Shown: positions 23,283 through 32,706 of the stretch, piece after piece
Layout of the letters: each line of letters opens with the position of its first letter
How positions within the stretch are numbered: the first letter of the stretch is position 1
Origin: Chrysomallon squamiferum
Lineage: Eukaryota > Mollusca > Gastropoda > Neomphalida > Peltospiridae
Direction of reading: 5' to 3'
Length of the DNA: 64,000 nt
Assembly (NCBI GenBank): GCA_012295275.1
Contig: CM022678.1
Location: 17,850,278-17,914,277, forward strand
Notes under the pieces: generated by a model
Databases searched by the model: none
Told to the model about the DNA's origin: nothing
The model's input: only the letters and a program-made list of their open reading frames with translations
Position numbers and translations under genes: made by a program

Positions 23283-23359
23283 CGAACGCCGATCAATATT
23301 TACAGACTTTTAAACATGTAGGATTTTATAATGCAATCATTCTACATGGATCATTAAAA
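23273..23359 (+). CDS. First coding exon, copy 1 (MAASNADQ...)
   Basis: ATG in a strong context (CCAAGATGGC) opens MAASNADQYLQTFKH. A donor-like GTAGGA follows directly at 23318 (phase 0), and a second donor GTAATT at 23360 would extend the exon by 14 codons, also phase 0. The second copy at 28187 keeps the start context and almost all of the first 15 codons, which argues for a real translated first exon. Downstream exons for this copy were not found before the repeat-rich stretch at 23660. Product unknown. Confidence 0.4.
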
Positions 23360-23419
23360 GTAATTTGAGAAGTATGTCATATAACCAATGCCTCTTATAC
23401 ATAGATGGCCTATACTCTG

Positions 23420-25120
23420 TAGTAATTGCTGAAAACGTGGTAACATTTCTTTTTTTCTTTTTTCTTTTTTTTTGACAATGATGTAATATACCATCTCGTA
23501 CCCATTTTTTTTTTTTTTTTTTTTTTTTTTCCCACTTTTTATAACATCTCATATAACATATAAAAAATCAGTAAATAAATAAAAATAAAATAAAATAATT
23601 GAAATAAAATAAATTAAAATGAAATAAATAATTTTCACTGACGCTGGTTGGAAGGATGCATCTATCCATATAAATATACACACATACATACATATATTAT
23701 ATATATATACACACACACACACGTGTATAGGAATGATAATATATTTGTATGTTTAGAAGATCATTAGTATGTATATGTATATATGTATATAAAAGGATAA
23801 GTAACTAAATGTGTGTGTGTGTGTGTGTGTCAAAAAGGGTGGATAGATGGTAGATGATAACAGACAGGTAAATTGATAGACAGAAAAAAAGTAGATGGAT
23901 TACTAGAAAGATAGATAGAATGCATGAGAATATACCTGTACATCTGTAAGAACGACTGACTGTGTTTGTTATGTATATAGCATAAATAGATAGATAAATA
24001 AAAATATTTATAGATAGCTAACTAGATAGAAAGTGTATTTAAATACTAAAAAAGGATGTCAATAGAGAGTGTATATACGTACGTGTGTATGTGTGTGCGT
24101 ATGTACTTGTGTGAGTGGCTATAGATTGTGGCTATGTATAACTGAGAAGGTGAGATAGATTGATATAGAGATAGACATCGCTTCAGAGATAGATTGATAT
24201 ATTAGGTAGACAATATTTAGGTACATATAGAGATAGATATATACAGCTAATATAGATAAACTGATGTGTAGGTATGGTTATATGTGTCTGTGTGTTACAG
24301 AGAGAGAACAGGTATTGACCTCACTATGAAACAGAGAAATATGCCGTGAGTGTAAGATTTTTCAGAGAATGAGAGATAATTATATAAATAAATATAGATA
24401 TACACAGACAGACAGAGAGAGGATAGTGATGAATAAATGGGTAGCTAGACAGGTAATGGGCACATGTATATGAGTAAAAAAATCATATTTCTTCATTAAA
24501 GTCTGTTTCTAATAACTATGTTAGAAAGAGTTGAGCAGATGCGAGATTAAGCTACATCACAGGTTGACCAATAAAGAGACAGATAGACAGACAAATAGCC
24601 AGATAAATTGATGATGAAATAAAACAAATATATAGATAGACCGATAGATAGATAGAAACATGCAGGTAGGTAAGGATGGATGGAGTGTTAGATGGATAAA
24701 CGTTTTAGTGCAAAGAAGAACTGAGAAAATAATAAAAGGATGAAAAGAGGGAATGATGGATTGAAAGGTTTTCAATTATATAAGCAATTACTTTTCAGAC
24801 ATCACATTGTTAATAAATAAGGTCCTCATTGTAGGTCATTGGATTGAGTGATACATCAATGGAATTTGGCTTAATATATAAACTGTGTGATGAGAAATAT
24901 GTGGAGTTAGGAGGGAGGCATGACTGGAAGTACCAATAAATTGTTAAGGAGAGATTAGTGATTTCTGGTATTGTTTATGAAGAGAACATTAATCTGGAAA
25001 TCTAGTCTGTGTTTATCTACACTGAAAGCATAGTCTTCATCTGCTGATTAGTAGGTAAATATGATAAGATAAGAAATGGCACTGTATTCAAAATTAGAAA
25101 AAAGTAGCAATACCCTATTA
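23420..25120. other. Simple-repeat-rich spacer (GATA/TATG type)
   Basis: T tracts lie at 23450-23475 and 23505-23530. 23670-24680 is a mosaic of TATA, TGTG and GATA/GACA repeats. No exon was recognised. Confidence 0.6.
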
Positions 25121-25126
25121 TATAGA

Positions 25127-25510
25127 TTGCTAAGATACACCGAGCGGCTAACCACACGAGATTTCTGTCTTCTCAGTATGAATAAAATCTGATATAATAA
25201 TAATAATAACAATAATTATATATATAACAATAATAATTATATATATATATATATATTCAGCATTAATACCAATAGCGACTGTTATGTGACGTGCTAATAT
25301 AACAGATTATATAACTGCTAATATAACAGAACAACAATGTCTGGAGATACCTGCACATGTAGTCATGGCGCCACCTTGTATAGTTGAGATGTTTAGAATA
25401 TAAAGAGGAAAATCCCTGGGACCAGTCCTGGGTGTGGTCACTAAGATATACGGAGCGGCTAACCACACGAGATTTCTGTCTTCTCAGCATGAATAAAATC
25501 TGATATCATT
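25127..25510 (+). repeat. LTR-like repeat with duplicated 70-bp end
   Basis: A 70-bp block (GAGCGGCTAACCACACGAGA then TCTTCTCAG and AATAAAATCTGATAT) occurs at about 25127-25198 and again at 25440-25508. The second copy follows TATAAAGAGG at 25398 by about 40 bp and contains AATAAA. TATA box, then short R-like part, then polyadenylation signal is the order seen in solo LTRs. No primer-binding site, target duplication or internal coding region is visible. It could instead be a SINE-like or tandem element. Confidence 0.35.
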
Positions 25511-25860
25511 TCTGAAATGAGTTTGAACACTTCAACATAATAAATAAATAGTACAAATTAAAATTTATAAACTATACTTAATTATGTAATAATGTAGATT
25601 TTAAAAACAAAATCTGTGCTCAATCTGTGATTGCATGAAAGAGAAAAACAACACCATTTTTTTATTTAGAAAAATATTAATCTTTACAAGTGTAAAAATA
25701 TGTACATGGGTTGATTATATATATATATATGTATTCTAAAACATATTCCTGAATTAGTGTTACTGTTTTGTAAATATATATTCATTGAGAGGAAAATTCT
25801 TCTTTAATTTGCTGTCCCCACCACTGATCAAGATATAAATGACTGGCATGACTTACATGT

Positions 25861-26105
25861 TTATGATGTTTCGTGATTGAAACGTTTTGTTAACTTGTGT
25901 TCATCAGTTGTTTTTGCCAGTTCCTGCTTTGAGCTGCTTTTCGCTTCAAGTCAGCTCCAGGTCGTGCTTTTCACGTGCCCGCTACACACGGGAAGAGGGC
26001 GGAGCCCATGGACGTCGGTGTCCTTGCATTGGACGTGAACGATCGGGAGAACCAAAGAAATCCACCTGTACAAGAAGAAAAGAAAAATGTTTATTTATTA
26101 TATAA
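25861..26105 (-). repeat. Duplicated exon segment, copy 1 (partner 27385-27625)
   Basis: TTTATGATGTTTCGTGATTG through AAGAAAATGTTTATTTATTA is diverged but alignable with 27385-27625. Both contain, on the minus strand, an acceptor followed by the same terminal exon reading. Confidence 0.75.
25989..26068 (-). CDS. Terminal exon of minus-strand repeat-protein gene, copy 1
   Basis: On the minus strand the acceptor TTGTACAG opens VDFFGSPDRSRPMQGHRRPW, then APPSSRV and TAG. The copy at 27527-27602 gives VDFFLSTDGS, then PWAKPSSRV and the same stop, so frame and stop are conserved despite many base changes. It lies downstream (minus) of the 13-residue repeat exon at 26202-26629 and could be its next or alternative exon. 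Function unknown. Confidence 0.4.
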
Positions 26106-26201
26106 TGTTATCTTTACTTCATTCGCAGTATAGCTGTGTCTAATATGAAAGTAGAGAATATTTGCGAAAAAACAAAAATATTTTATTTTGATACCTCATA
26201 C

Positions 26202-26629
26202 TCAGGTTGTATCCATGGGTTTCACGAATGGGTCAACCTCCACTGGTTGAATGTCTCTGTCGTCGAAGGGGTCAACCTCCATTGGTTGAATGTCTCTGTC
26301 GTCGAAGAGGTCAACCAACCTCCACTGGTTGAATGTCTCTGTCGTCGAAGGGGTCAACCTCCACTGGTTGAATGTCTCTGTCGTCGAAGGGGTCAACCTC
26401 CATTGGTTGAATGTCTCTGTCGTCGAAGAGGTCAACCAACCTCCACTGGTTGAATGTCTCTGTCGTCGAAGGGGTCAACCTCCATTGGTTGAATGTCTCT
26501 GTCGTCGAAGAGGTCAACCAACCTCCACTGGTTGAATGTCTCTGTCGTCGAAGGGGTCAACCAACCTCCATTGGTTGAATGTCTCTGTCGTCGAAGGGGT
26601 CGACGTCCATGGGCTCTTCGAAACGGATT
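26202..26629 (-). CDS. Coding minisatellite exon, DPFDDRDIQPMEV repeats
   Basis: On the minus strand an acceptor TTATTTTCAG at about 26630 is followed by RIRFEEPMDVDPFDDRDIQP. Nine repeat units follow, five of 39 nt (13 residues, VDPFDDRDIQPME or with PVE) and four of 43 nt. The tail VDPFVKPMDTT ends at TGA at 26202-26204. The acidic peptide is hydrophilic and probably disordered. Each 43-nt unit has an extra GGTT that shifts the frame, so no single frame crosses the array; one of three frames gives VG and a stop at such a unit. This is a repeat-protein exon that is either polymorphic, mis-assembled or decayed. No known family was recognised. Confidence 0.45.
26228..26605. repeat. 39/43-bp minisatellite
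   Basis: Plus-strand unit GGTCAACCTCCACTGGTTGA plus ATGTCTCTGTCGTCGAAGG. The order of unit lengths from the left is 39, 39, 43, 39, 39, 43, 39, 43, 43. The 43-bp variant reads GGTCAACCAACCTCC. The pattern 39-39-43 is itself repeated, a higher-order structure. Confidence 0.95.
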
Positions 26630-26639
26630 CTGAAAATAA

Positions 26640-27380
26640 CAGAACTGTTCAAATATTATATAGAAACCATTCACTAAATATTTTTAGACGGGAAAAATTA
26701 ATAAAATAATGGTTGTCAGATAATAAGATATGTTTTACATATCCTTTATTCTTTTTAAATAAAAACAATCGAAACACTATCTGTAATTGATTATTGTTGT
26801 TATTTTTATGTAAAAATAAACATATTTTGACAAGGGTATATTAACAATATTAGAAACAGGAATCATAGCATTAGAGGTCAGAAAGTAATGCATACACGCA
26901 GTTTTCAGTTATCGTTGATTATCTAATCTAAATGCAATTCAATATACAAAGTAAAAAAGAAGGAAAGTAAAGTCAGAACTAACTCGAATGCGCTTATCTT
27001 CAATATCGCCAACTGTATCTATGTAAACAAAGCATTGATGACGTCATACATCCGAACGTCAAAACGAAGTTAGCCGAATATTAATTTTTATTTTGAACTC
27101 CGATCGATATAAAAATAAACATTATAAAACACCGAGTGTATGGTTAGTATAAATTCTAATTTGTAAGCACGAAATCATCAGTGATTTCAATCTTATTATA
27201 ATTTATTTTTTAACTATTGTCATCAATAATTACATTTTTATTTTCGAAGTAATTCATTTTATTTTAGGTATGTCTACCGCAAAGATATGTCTTGCTATTC
27301 AAACTAGATGTACGATTGTTGTAATAAATTAATCTAATTTTCAATGATTATATTTATTGATCACCATATTCACATTCTTC
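26640..27380. other. Spacer with a CRE-like palindrome
   Basis: AT-rich with no exon seen. TGACGTCA, the perfect cAMP-response-element palindrome, lies at 27039-27046 and could belong to a promoter for the minus-strand repeat-protein gene. No start codon could be tied to it. Confidence 0.4.
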
Positions 27381-27526
27381 ACGTTTATGATGTTTCGTAA
27401 ATAACATAGTGTTTTAATAATTATTATCAACTTTATATTCATCGGGTGGTTTATTTTTATCAGTTTGTGGTTTGAGCTGCTTTTCGCATCATGTCAACTG
27501 TCATGCCGTGCTTGTTGGACCACTAC

Positions 27527-27602
27527 ACACGGGAAGACGGTTTTGCCCATGGACACCCATGGAGGGACCCATCCGTAGAAAGAAAGAAATCTACATCTAC
27601 GA
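27527..27602 (-). pseudogene. Terminal exon, copy 2 of VDFF...SSRV
   Basis: After TTCTCGTAG on the minus strand the frame reads VDFFLSTDGSLHGCPWAKPS and then SRV and TAG, the counterpart of 25989-26068. No minisatellite exon precedes it; upstream (minus) sequence instead matches the dispersed repeat at 20272. Probably an orphaned duplicate. Confidence 0.4.
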
Positions 27603-27647
27603 GAAGAAAGAAAATGTTTACTTACTTATAATAACACGCCACTTCAC

Positions 27648-27868
27648 TATTTATGCTACATGTTTTATGTTCTAAACAGAGGTGCAGCTGTAATATTATG
27701 TATTGAAAACACAGTTTATTGAAAAATACATGTGTTATTTTTTAATTAACAATATTAGATAATTTTATTTTGCATAATAAATAAATAAATAAATAATAAG
27801 CTTAATTGTTCATTAATTGGTATAACGTACCTAACAAGTTGAATAATGAATCAACTTTTAAAGATGCC
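27648..27868. repeat. Dispersed repeat (direct copy at 20272-20505)
   Basis: Partner of 20272-20505, with a shorter (AAAT)n run. It abuts the duplicated exon segment at 27385-27625. Confidence 0.85.
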
Positions 27869-28129
27869 TATGAAAAAATACTTCCAGAATTAAACCTGAA
27901 TCTTCGTTTCTGTTGGGGAACATTGCCAACTGGAAAAGTTAATACAGTAATCTTATAACAAATTATAATTTCAGTTTATTATGCACGCATTTGCATAAAA
28001 ATAATCCAGTTTGAAAAGTTTGATTAAGTTGAAAAAGTACTTATGAAAGGCGTAGAAGATCATTTATCTGCGCAAATCTAATTTACAAATCATAAAAAAG
28101 TTAAGAAAAACAGTTGAAATTGGAAGTTC

Positions 28130-28198
28130 AAAAACCCGATCAGACGGTTTCCGAGCGCTCACGGAAACGTCCGATCGAAATCCAAGATGGCGGCGTCG
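28130..28198 (+). promoter_or_regulatory. ETS-like palindrome and YY1-like start site, copy 2
   Basis: TTTCCGAGCGCTCACGGAAA is a near-perfect 20-bp palindrome with ETS cores, followed by CCGATCGAAATCCAAGATGG. The start codon is embedded in CAAGATGGCGGC, an excellent YY1 match. The arrangement is the same as at 23225-23282. Confidence 0.45.
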
Positions 28199-28259
28199 AA
28201 CGCCGATCAGTGTTTACAAACTTTTAAACATCCAGTCAAGTCTATATGGATTATTAAAA
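28187..28259 (+). CDS. First coding exon, copy 2 (MAASNADQ...)
   Basis: ATG opens MAASNADQCLQTFKHPVKSI and continues to a donor-like GTAATT at 28260. Compared with copy 1 at 23273, the first 15 codons differ by one residue, and then an indel changes the sequence. A candidate second exon follows at 28854-28953, but its phase fits the 15-codon version better than the longer one. Function unknown. Confidence 0.4.
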
Positions 28260-28853
28260 GTAATTTGGGGAAATACATCATATAACTTATACCGTTTATA
28301 CATAGATGTCCATTATTGAGTAGTAATTGCTGCAAAGGTCGAAACGAATTTTTAATTTAATTTTTTTTTTGTCACTTTGACGTCATACTATCTCGTACTA
28401 GATTTAGCGGACATTGTAAAACAATACGTAGTTGTAAAACAATACTTGAAACCATTATATTTTTTATTTTAATATTTATTTTCATTTTCAATATATTATA
28501 GGTGGTATTTACGTATTATTTGAATGATTACCTCGATACATTTATTATAATGCTTGTCACATTATAGGTTCAGTTTTACAACAGAAAATTGTAAACATTG
28601 TTTAAAAAATTACAAAAAAATGACTTGTCATTCGACTTCTGAAATATGTATGCAAAACAATGACTTTCCTAGTTTAATTTTTTAAAAATACATTGTCCAT
28701 GTTTGAAGTTATCGACGGGAACTTTGGAAGATGAGGACTGTTGTAAACTGTTCGAAATCGTGATATCGTAAGAGACTTATCTCAAACAATTAATAAATGA
28801 CAGAACTTGTCAATTAGTTAGGCTGGAGATAATGAATTATTTTCAATTTACAG

Positions 28854-28953
28854 GTTGATACGTGTCAAGTCTGTGTCAGATTTTTTATTTCTTTTAAAGA
28901 CTTGGACAAAGACAGAGTTCTTCAGATCTCATCTCCCACCTTTACAGTGCAAG
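28854..28953 (+). CDS. Candidate exon with a GC donor
   Basis: The acceptor TTTACAG opens VDTCQVCVRFFISFKDLDKD, then RVLQISSPTFTVQ, before AAG/GCAAGT, a perfect match to the rare GC-AG donor class. 100 nt, phase 0 to 1. The residue mix looks like a folded domain, but I know no family for it. It may be the second exon of the MAASNADQ gene. Confidence 0.35.
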
Positions 28954-29333
28954 GCAAGTCAGTGCTGAAGATATAGAGGAATGTTCGCAATTTTATGGAT
29001 TTCAGCTTTGAGAAGTATTAATGTGGTGTTTGTATTATTATTATTATTATTACATTTTCATCTTATGATTGTATTGCTTAACTTTAACATATCTTGATCT
29101 AATCAATGAAGTCTTCTTGTTTAATATATGAAAATATTTCATTCATCTTTATGAATTTAGATTTAAAAGTCACATTTGTTATTTTAATTTGACCAGAATG
29201 TAAAATTTACAAGTTTGATACCTTTTTATAGATCTGTAATTTTGTTTAAATTATTTATTATATAAACACAATGGAAAAATACTTTTAAATAATTATTCTA
29301 TTGAATTTTATTATTGTATCTACAGAAATGACA

Positions 29334-29487
29334 ATATTCGGGAATCAGCTTCAGTAACAATAATATGGAGAAGAATATAGAGGTTACTTTAAACATTGAG
29401 ATATCTACTGATATAGACCAACATGGATTTTTCTTTCCAAAGCAGTTTCCAGACAGAGAAAATGTTGACAATATTAGTGTTGATTGA
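29334..29487 (+). pseudogene. Orphan exon (EISTDIDQHGFFF), copy 1
   Basis: After a CTACAG acceptor-like site the frame reads YSGISFSNNNMEKNIEVTLN and then IEISTDIDQHGFFFPKQFPD to NISVD and TGA. A TGA lies right after the acceptor. The paralogue at 31088-31255 has the same peptide in pieces. Two independent copies keeping the residue string argue for a former coding exon. No recognised domain. Confidence 0.4.
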
Positions 29488-29509
29488 TTATTCTCCAAAA
29501 GTTAACAGT

Positions 29510-30375
29510 GGATGATTCTTGGTTTTATCAGGAAGGAACTTAACAGGAAGCTCTACAGAAAGAAAGATAGAGATATTGATAGATTGATAGATAGTAAACT
29601 GATAGATGTAGACGAATTTAGGTAGATAGGTAAACATGAAGTTGAGCAGCAGATGACTTAGTATACTTCCATTACCATTGTTTTATTTCTTATTAGCTTA
29701 TATTTGTACTTGTAGTAATCAAAACAGTTTTGTTTCTAACTCACAAGAACGACATGGCTTAAGGAATGATGTTGAGGTATGTGTGAAATCAGTTCATAAA
29801 GAAAAGCACATCTATGTTAATGTTGTTGAAGTTGTTTCTGAATGAAAAATTCTTCTTTAGCTTTAATTATGTGATTGAAATAAATCTTTATTTTAGACAT
29901 ATTTGTTATTTCTGTAACTAAAATATTTATATTTAATTGTTAATAATATTTTTAATATTTACTTTATTTTATATATTTATTTTTTAAAATACTGGCATTC
30001 AAAACTTCTCTGCATTTTTATCATAACATTTAAATTAATAGCATAGCTCAGATGTAGATCTGACCTTCATTCGATTGAAGAATCTAACTAGCAGAAGTAA
30101 TTAGTTTAGATTTGGGATTAAATGCCTTTCTTTAATTTTTATTTATGAATTTGTTTTTTTTATGAGAAACAATGCCTACCAAAACAGTCTGCTAGATCAT
30201 TATAGAAGTTCAAGATGAAAGAGGAAATAAAAGAGAGAAATGTACTTAGTGAATACAGATAAAACAAACCAAGCTGGAAACCATTTTGAGTTTGTTAATT
30301 GTGGCTAATCCACCTTTACTTCCAAAATTGCTAAAATGTCATCTTGTTTTGCAAACTTAATTGTGCAAGCTGAAA
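29510..30375. other. AT-rich spacer
   Basis: A short GATA-rich stretch lies at 29565-29640; otherwise no feature was recognised. Confidence 0.5.
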
Positions 30376-30395
30376 ATAAATCTCTTTCTGGTTTT

Positions 30396-30496
30396 GCAGG
30401 TGATTTTGAGAAAAAAAGCCTGAAGATGACCTAATTCATCTGATACTGACACTAGCCAGTCAGAGGAAGTCAATAAAACAGAAAACTGTTCTGAAG
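30396..30496 (+). pseudogene. Candidate decayed exon with strong donor
   Basis: TTTTGCAG starts GDFEKKSLKMT and a stop. In another frame, NSSDTDTSQSEEVNKTENCS runs to GAA/GTAAGT, an ideal donor at 30497. The two readings join if one base is changed in the A-run at 30412, so this looks like one acidic, serine-rich exon with a frameshift. Confidence 0.3.
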
Positions 30497-31087
30497 TAAG
30501 TGGTCTCGATATGTTTTATAATAATAAATAATAGTAATGTGTTTAAGTACACATGTACATTACATATGAATGCAGGGCTTGTAATGGCCAATGGCCAAAT
30601 GATACCAAAGTTCTGTTTGGGTGAATGTAATGTTAAAATATTATTTGGATGACCTTTTTTTTTTCTATAAGTTATAAAACAATAATTTGATGGCAATATT
30701 TATTTCAAAGAGTGTTAGTTAAAATGATAGAATTATCTTTATTTTGTTCTCTGTAATGCACGCCAATAAAAAGTATATTTCTAATCAAGGTTTCAACTCA
30801 TTAATTGTAAGGTTTGTTGCAGGCAAAGCATTTACCTTTTTAAAAGTTATTTTTGCTTCTTCTGAATGTTACCATCATATCCAGATAAATAAAGTCAATA
30901 TTAAAACATTGTTAAAGTAGAATTCATTGATAATTTATAATAATTTTCCATGACTGAAATATTTCTTCCCAAAGATTTTTATTGTGCAAATTAATCATAT
31001 GCTCCTAGCCTGGAATAGGTAAAAAATAGTCAATTAAATAAAGTATGTTAAGATTTAGATAATAATTAATTATTATTGCATCTACAG

Positions 31088-31255
31088 GAAAGACATGATT
31101 CTGGAATCATCTTCAGTTATAAAAATATGGAGAAGAATATAAAGGTTACTTCAGACAGTTGAGATATCTACTGATATAGACCAACATGGATTTTTCTTTC
31201 GAAAGCAGTTTCCATGACGGAGAAGATGTTGACACTATACATCAGTGTTGATTGA
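31088..31255 (+). pseudogene. Orphan exon (EISTDIDQHGFFF), copy 2, frameshifted
   Basis: Parallel to 29334-29487. The frame ERHDSGIIFSYKNMEKNIKV stops at a TGA caused by a one-base difference, then EISTDIDQHGFFFRKQFP resumes in the next frame. Clearly a broken paralogue of the same exon. Confidence 0.45.
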
Positions 31256-31269
31256 TTGTTCTCCAATAG

Positions 31270-31455
31270 TTAACAGTGGATGATTCTTGGTTATTATGGA
31301 ATGGAACAAAAAACTTCCTCTTAATGACTAAAGACACTGCAAAAGCTCTGTATGGTTCTACACTACAAATTAGTGCAGAAGAAATGAAAAGATGTGGAGC
31401 AATGATATTTACAGATAGACAACAGGCTGGTTCTTGCTTAATGTTGTTTTCATAA
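31270..31455 (+). CDS. Unannotated open exon, LTVDDSWLLWNGTKN...
   Basis: A 61-codon frame without internal stops: LTVDDSWLLWNGTKNFLLMT, then KDTAKALYGSTLQISAEEMK and RCGAMIFTDRQQ, ending at TAA 31453-31455. Composition is protein-like, unlike the surrounding DNA. Its first codons are also present in the paralogous stretch at 29500-29530 (LTVDDSW), where the copy then diverges. It follows the EISTDID exon copy by 15 bp in a different frame, so both may be parts of one decayed reading frame. No family recognised. Confidence 0.4.
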   Translation, partial: LTVDDSWLLWNGTKNFLLMTKDTAKALYGSTLQISAEEMKRCGAMIFTDRQQAGSCLMLFS

Positions 31456-32039
31456 AGAATATTAACTTGATAACAACCATAAGTGATTTAAAGGAAAGGA
31501 GAGATGATTGACACAGATATGAGACTGGCTGTCTGATGGGAGGTTAAGAGGTAAAGAGATAAACAGGAAGATATACTGAAAGAAAGAGGGAGATATTATT
31601 GATAGACTAATAGACAGTTAGCTCAGTAGAAGTTAACAAATGAATTCATAGATGTAGATGAATTTAGGCAAATAGTTAAACATGTCAGTGTCTATCTATC
31701 TGCTCTGTGTATTCTTCTTTCTGTCATGTGTGTTTGTGTGCCAGGCTGAGAGTGTGCCAGTGATTGATAATAATCACTAAATATGGGAATTGTGAATGAG
31801 AGTTATAAATGGACAGTATCACAGAAAGATAGATATAGAAAGTAGTTATAATTATTTAGGGAGATAGTCAGGAAGATGAATAGGTGATTCATGGATGGTT
31901 ATTGATAGATTGTAATATTGATGATAGAGAAATATATATCTAGGGAGGCATTTACTTAGAGTTTGATGGATGGATATATGGATAGCTAAACAGACAGGCA
32001 GGTCAGTAGGTTCATATCTAGCTATTGAATGATAAATAG

Positions 32040-32315
32040 GTAGACAGGAAGATAGAAAGAAATATAGATAGAAAGATAAGTAGAAAGATAGATAGAAAGA
32101 TAAGTAGAAAGATAGATAGAAAGATAGGTAGAAAGATAGATAGAAAGATAGATAGAAAGACAGATAGAAAGATAGGTAGAAAGATAGATAGAAAGATAGA
32201 TAGAAAGACAGATAGAAAGATAGGTAGAAAGATAGATAGAAAGATAGATAGAAAGACAGATAGAAAGACAGGTAGAAAGATAGATAGAAAGATAGATAGA
32301 AAGACAGATAGAAAA
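32040..32315. repeat. GATAGAAA tandem repeat with 48-bp higher-order unit
   Basis: Built from 12-bp GATAGAAAGATA-type units with GGTA and GACA variants. From about 32158 on, the series CAGATAGAAAGATAGGTAGA plus two plain units recurs every 48 bp at least three times. Two frames stay open, giving false Ser/Ile/Leu-rich peptides. Confidence 0.9.
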
Positions 32316-32659
32316 ATAGGTGTAATCAAGTATGATGGTAAAGTGGATGGTGGTTGATTTGAGGACAGGAACATGTATATGTACATAAACACATGATTGT
32401 ATGTGTGTGTACACCCACAATACAAACACAGACGTGTGTATAGGAATGATAATGTATTTGTGTGCTTAGGAAGTGATGGGTATGTATGTTTATATTAAAG
32501 GATGAGTAACTACATATATATGTGTAAAATAGGGTGGATATATGGTAAAATGTAAAATGGACACAAGAAAGGTAGCTTGATAGACAGAGCAAAGATAGAG
32601 AGATGCAAGAAGGGACATTTCTAAGAAAGACTGAGTCTGTTGTTTGTGTGTTAGAGAGT

Positions 32660-32660
32660 G

Positions 32661-32703
<43 letters not shown>
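32660..32703. repeat. (GT)n microsatellite
   Basis: About 22 GT units. Confidence 0.95.

Positions 32704-32706
<3 letters not shown>

Larger units (their letters stand above)
23100..23420 (+). repeat. Duplicated promoter/first-exon segment, copy 1 (partner 28025-28345)
   Basis: Homologous to 28025-28345 in the same orientation, with the best-conserved block around GATCGAAATCCAAGATGGC and the following coding codons. Flanks are more diverged than the block around the start codon. Confidence 0.8.

Noticed and set aside
26202-26629. CRISPR-like array
   Set aside because: Units are contiguous without unique spacers and the genome is eukaryotic; it is a minisatellite.
28378-28385. TGACGTCA as a promoter CRE
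   Set aside because: A single 8-bp match 190 bp downstream of a start codon has little weight without transcription data.
32018-32429. Two 135-residue frames on the minus strand
   Set aside because: Both come from the GATAGAAA tandem repeat, whose 12-bp unit has no stop in two frames.
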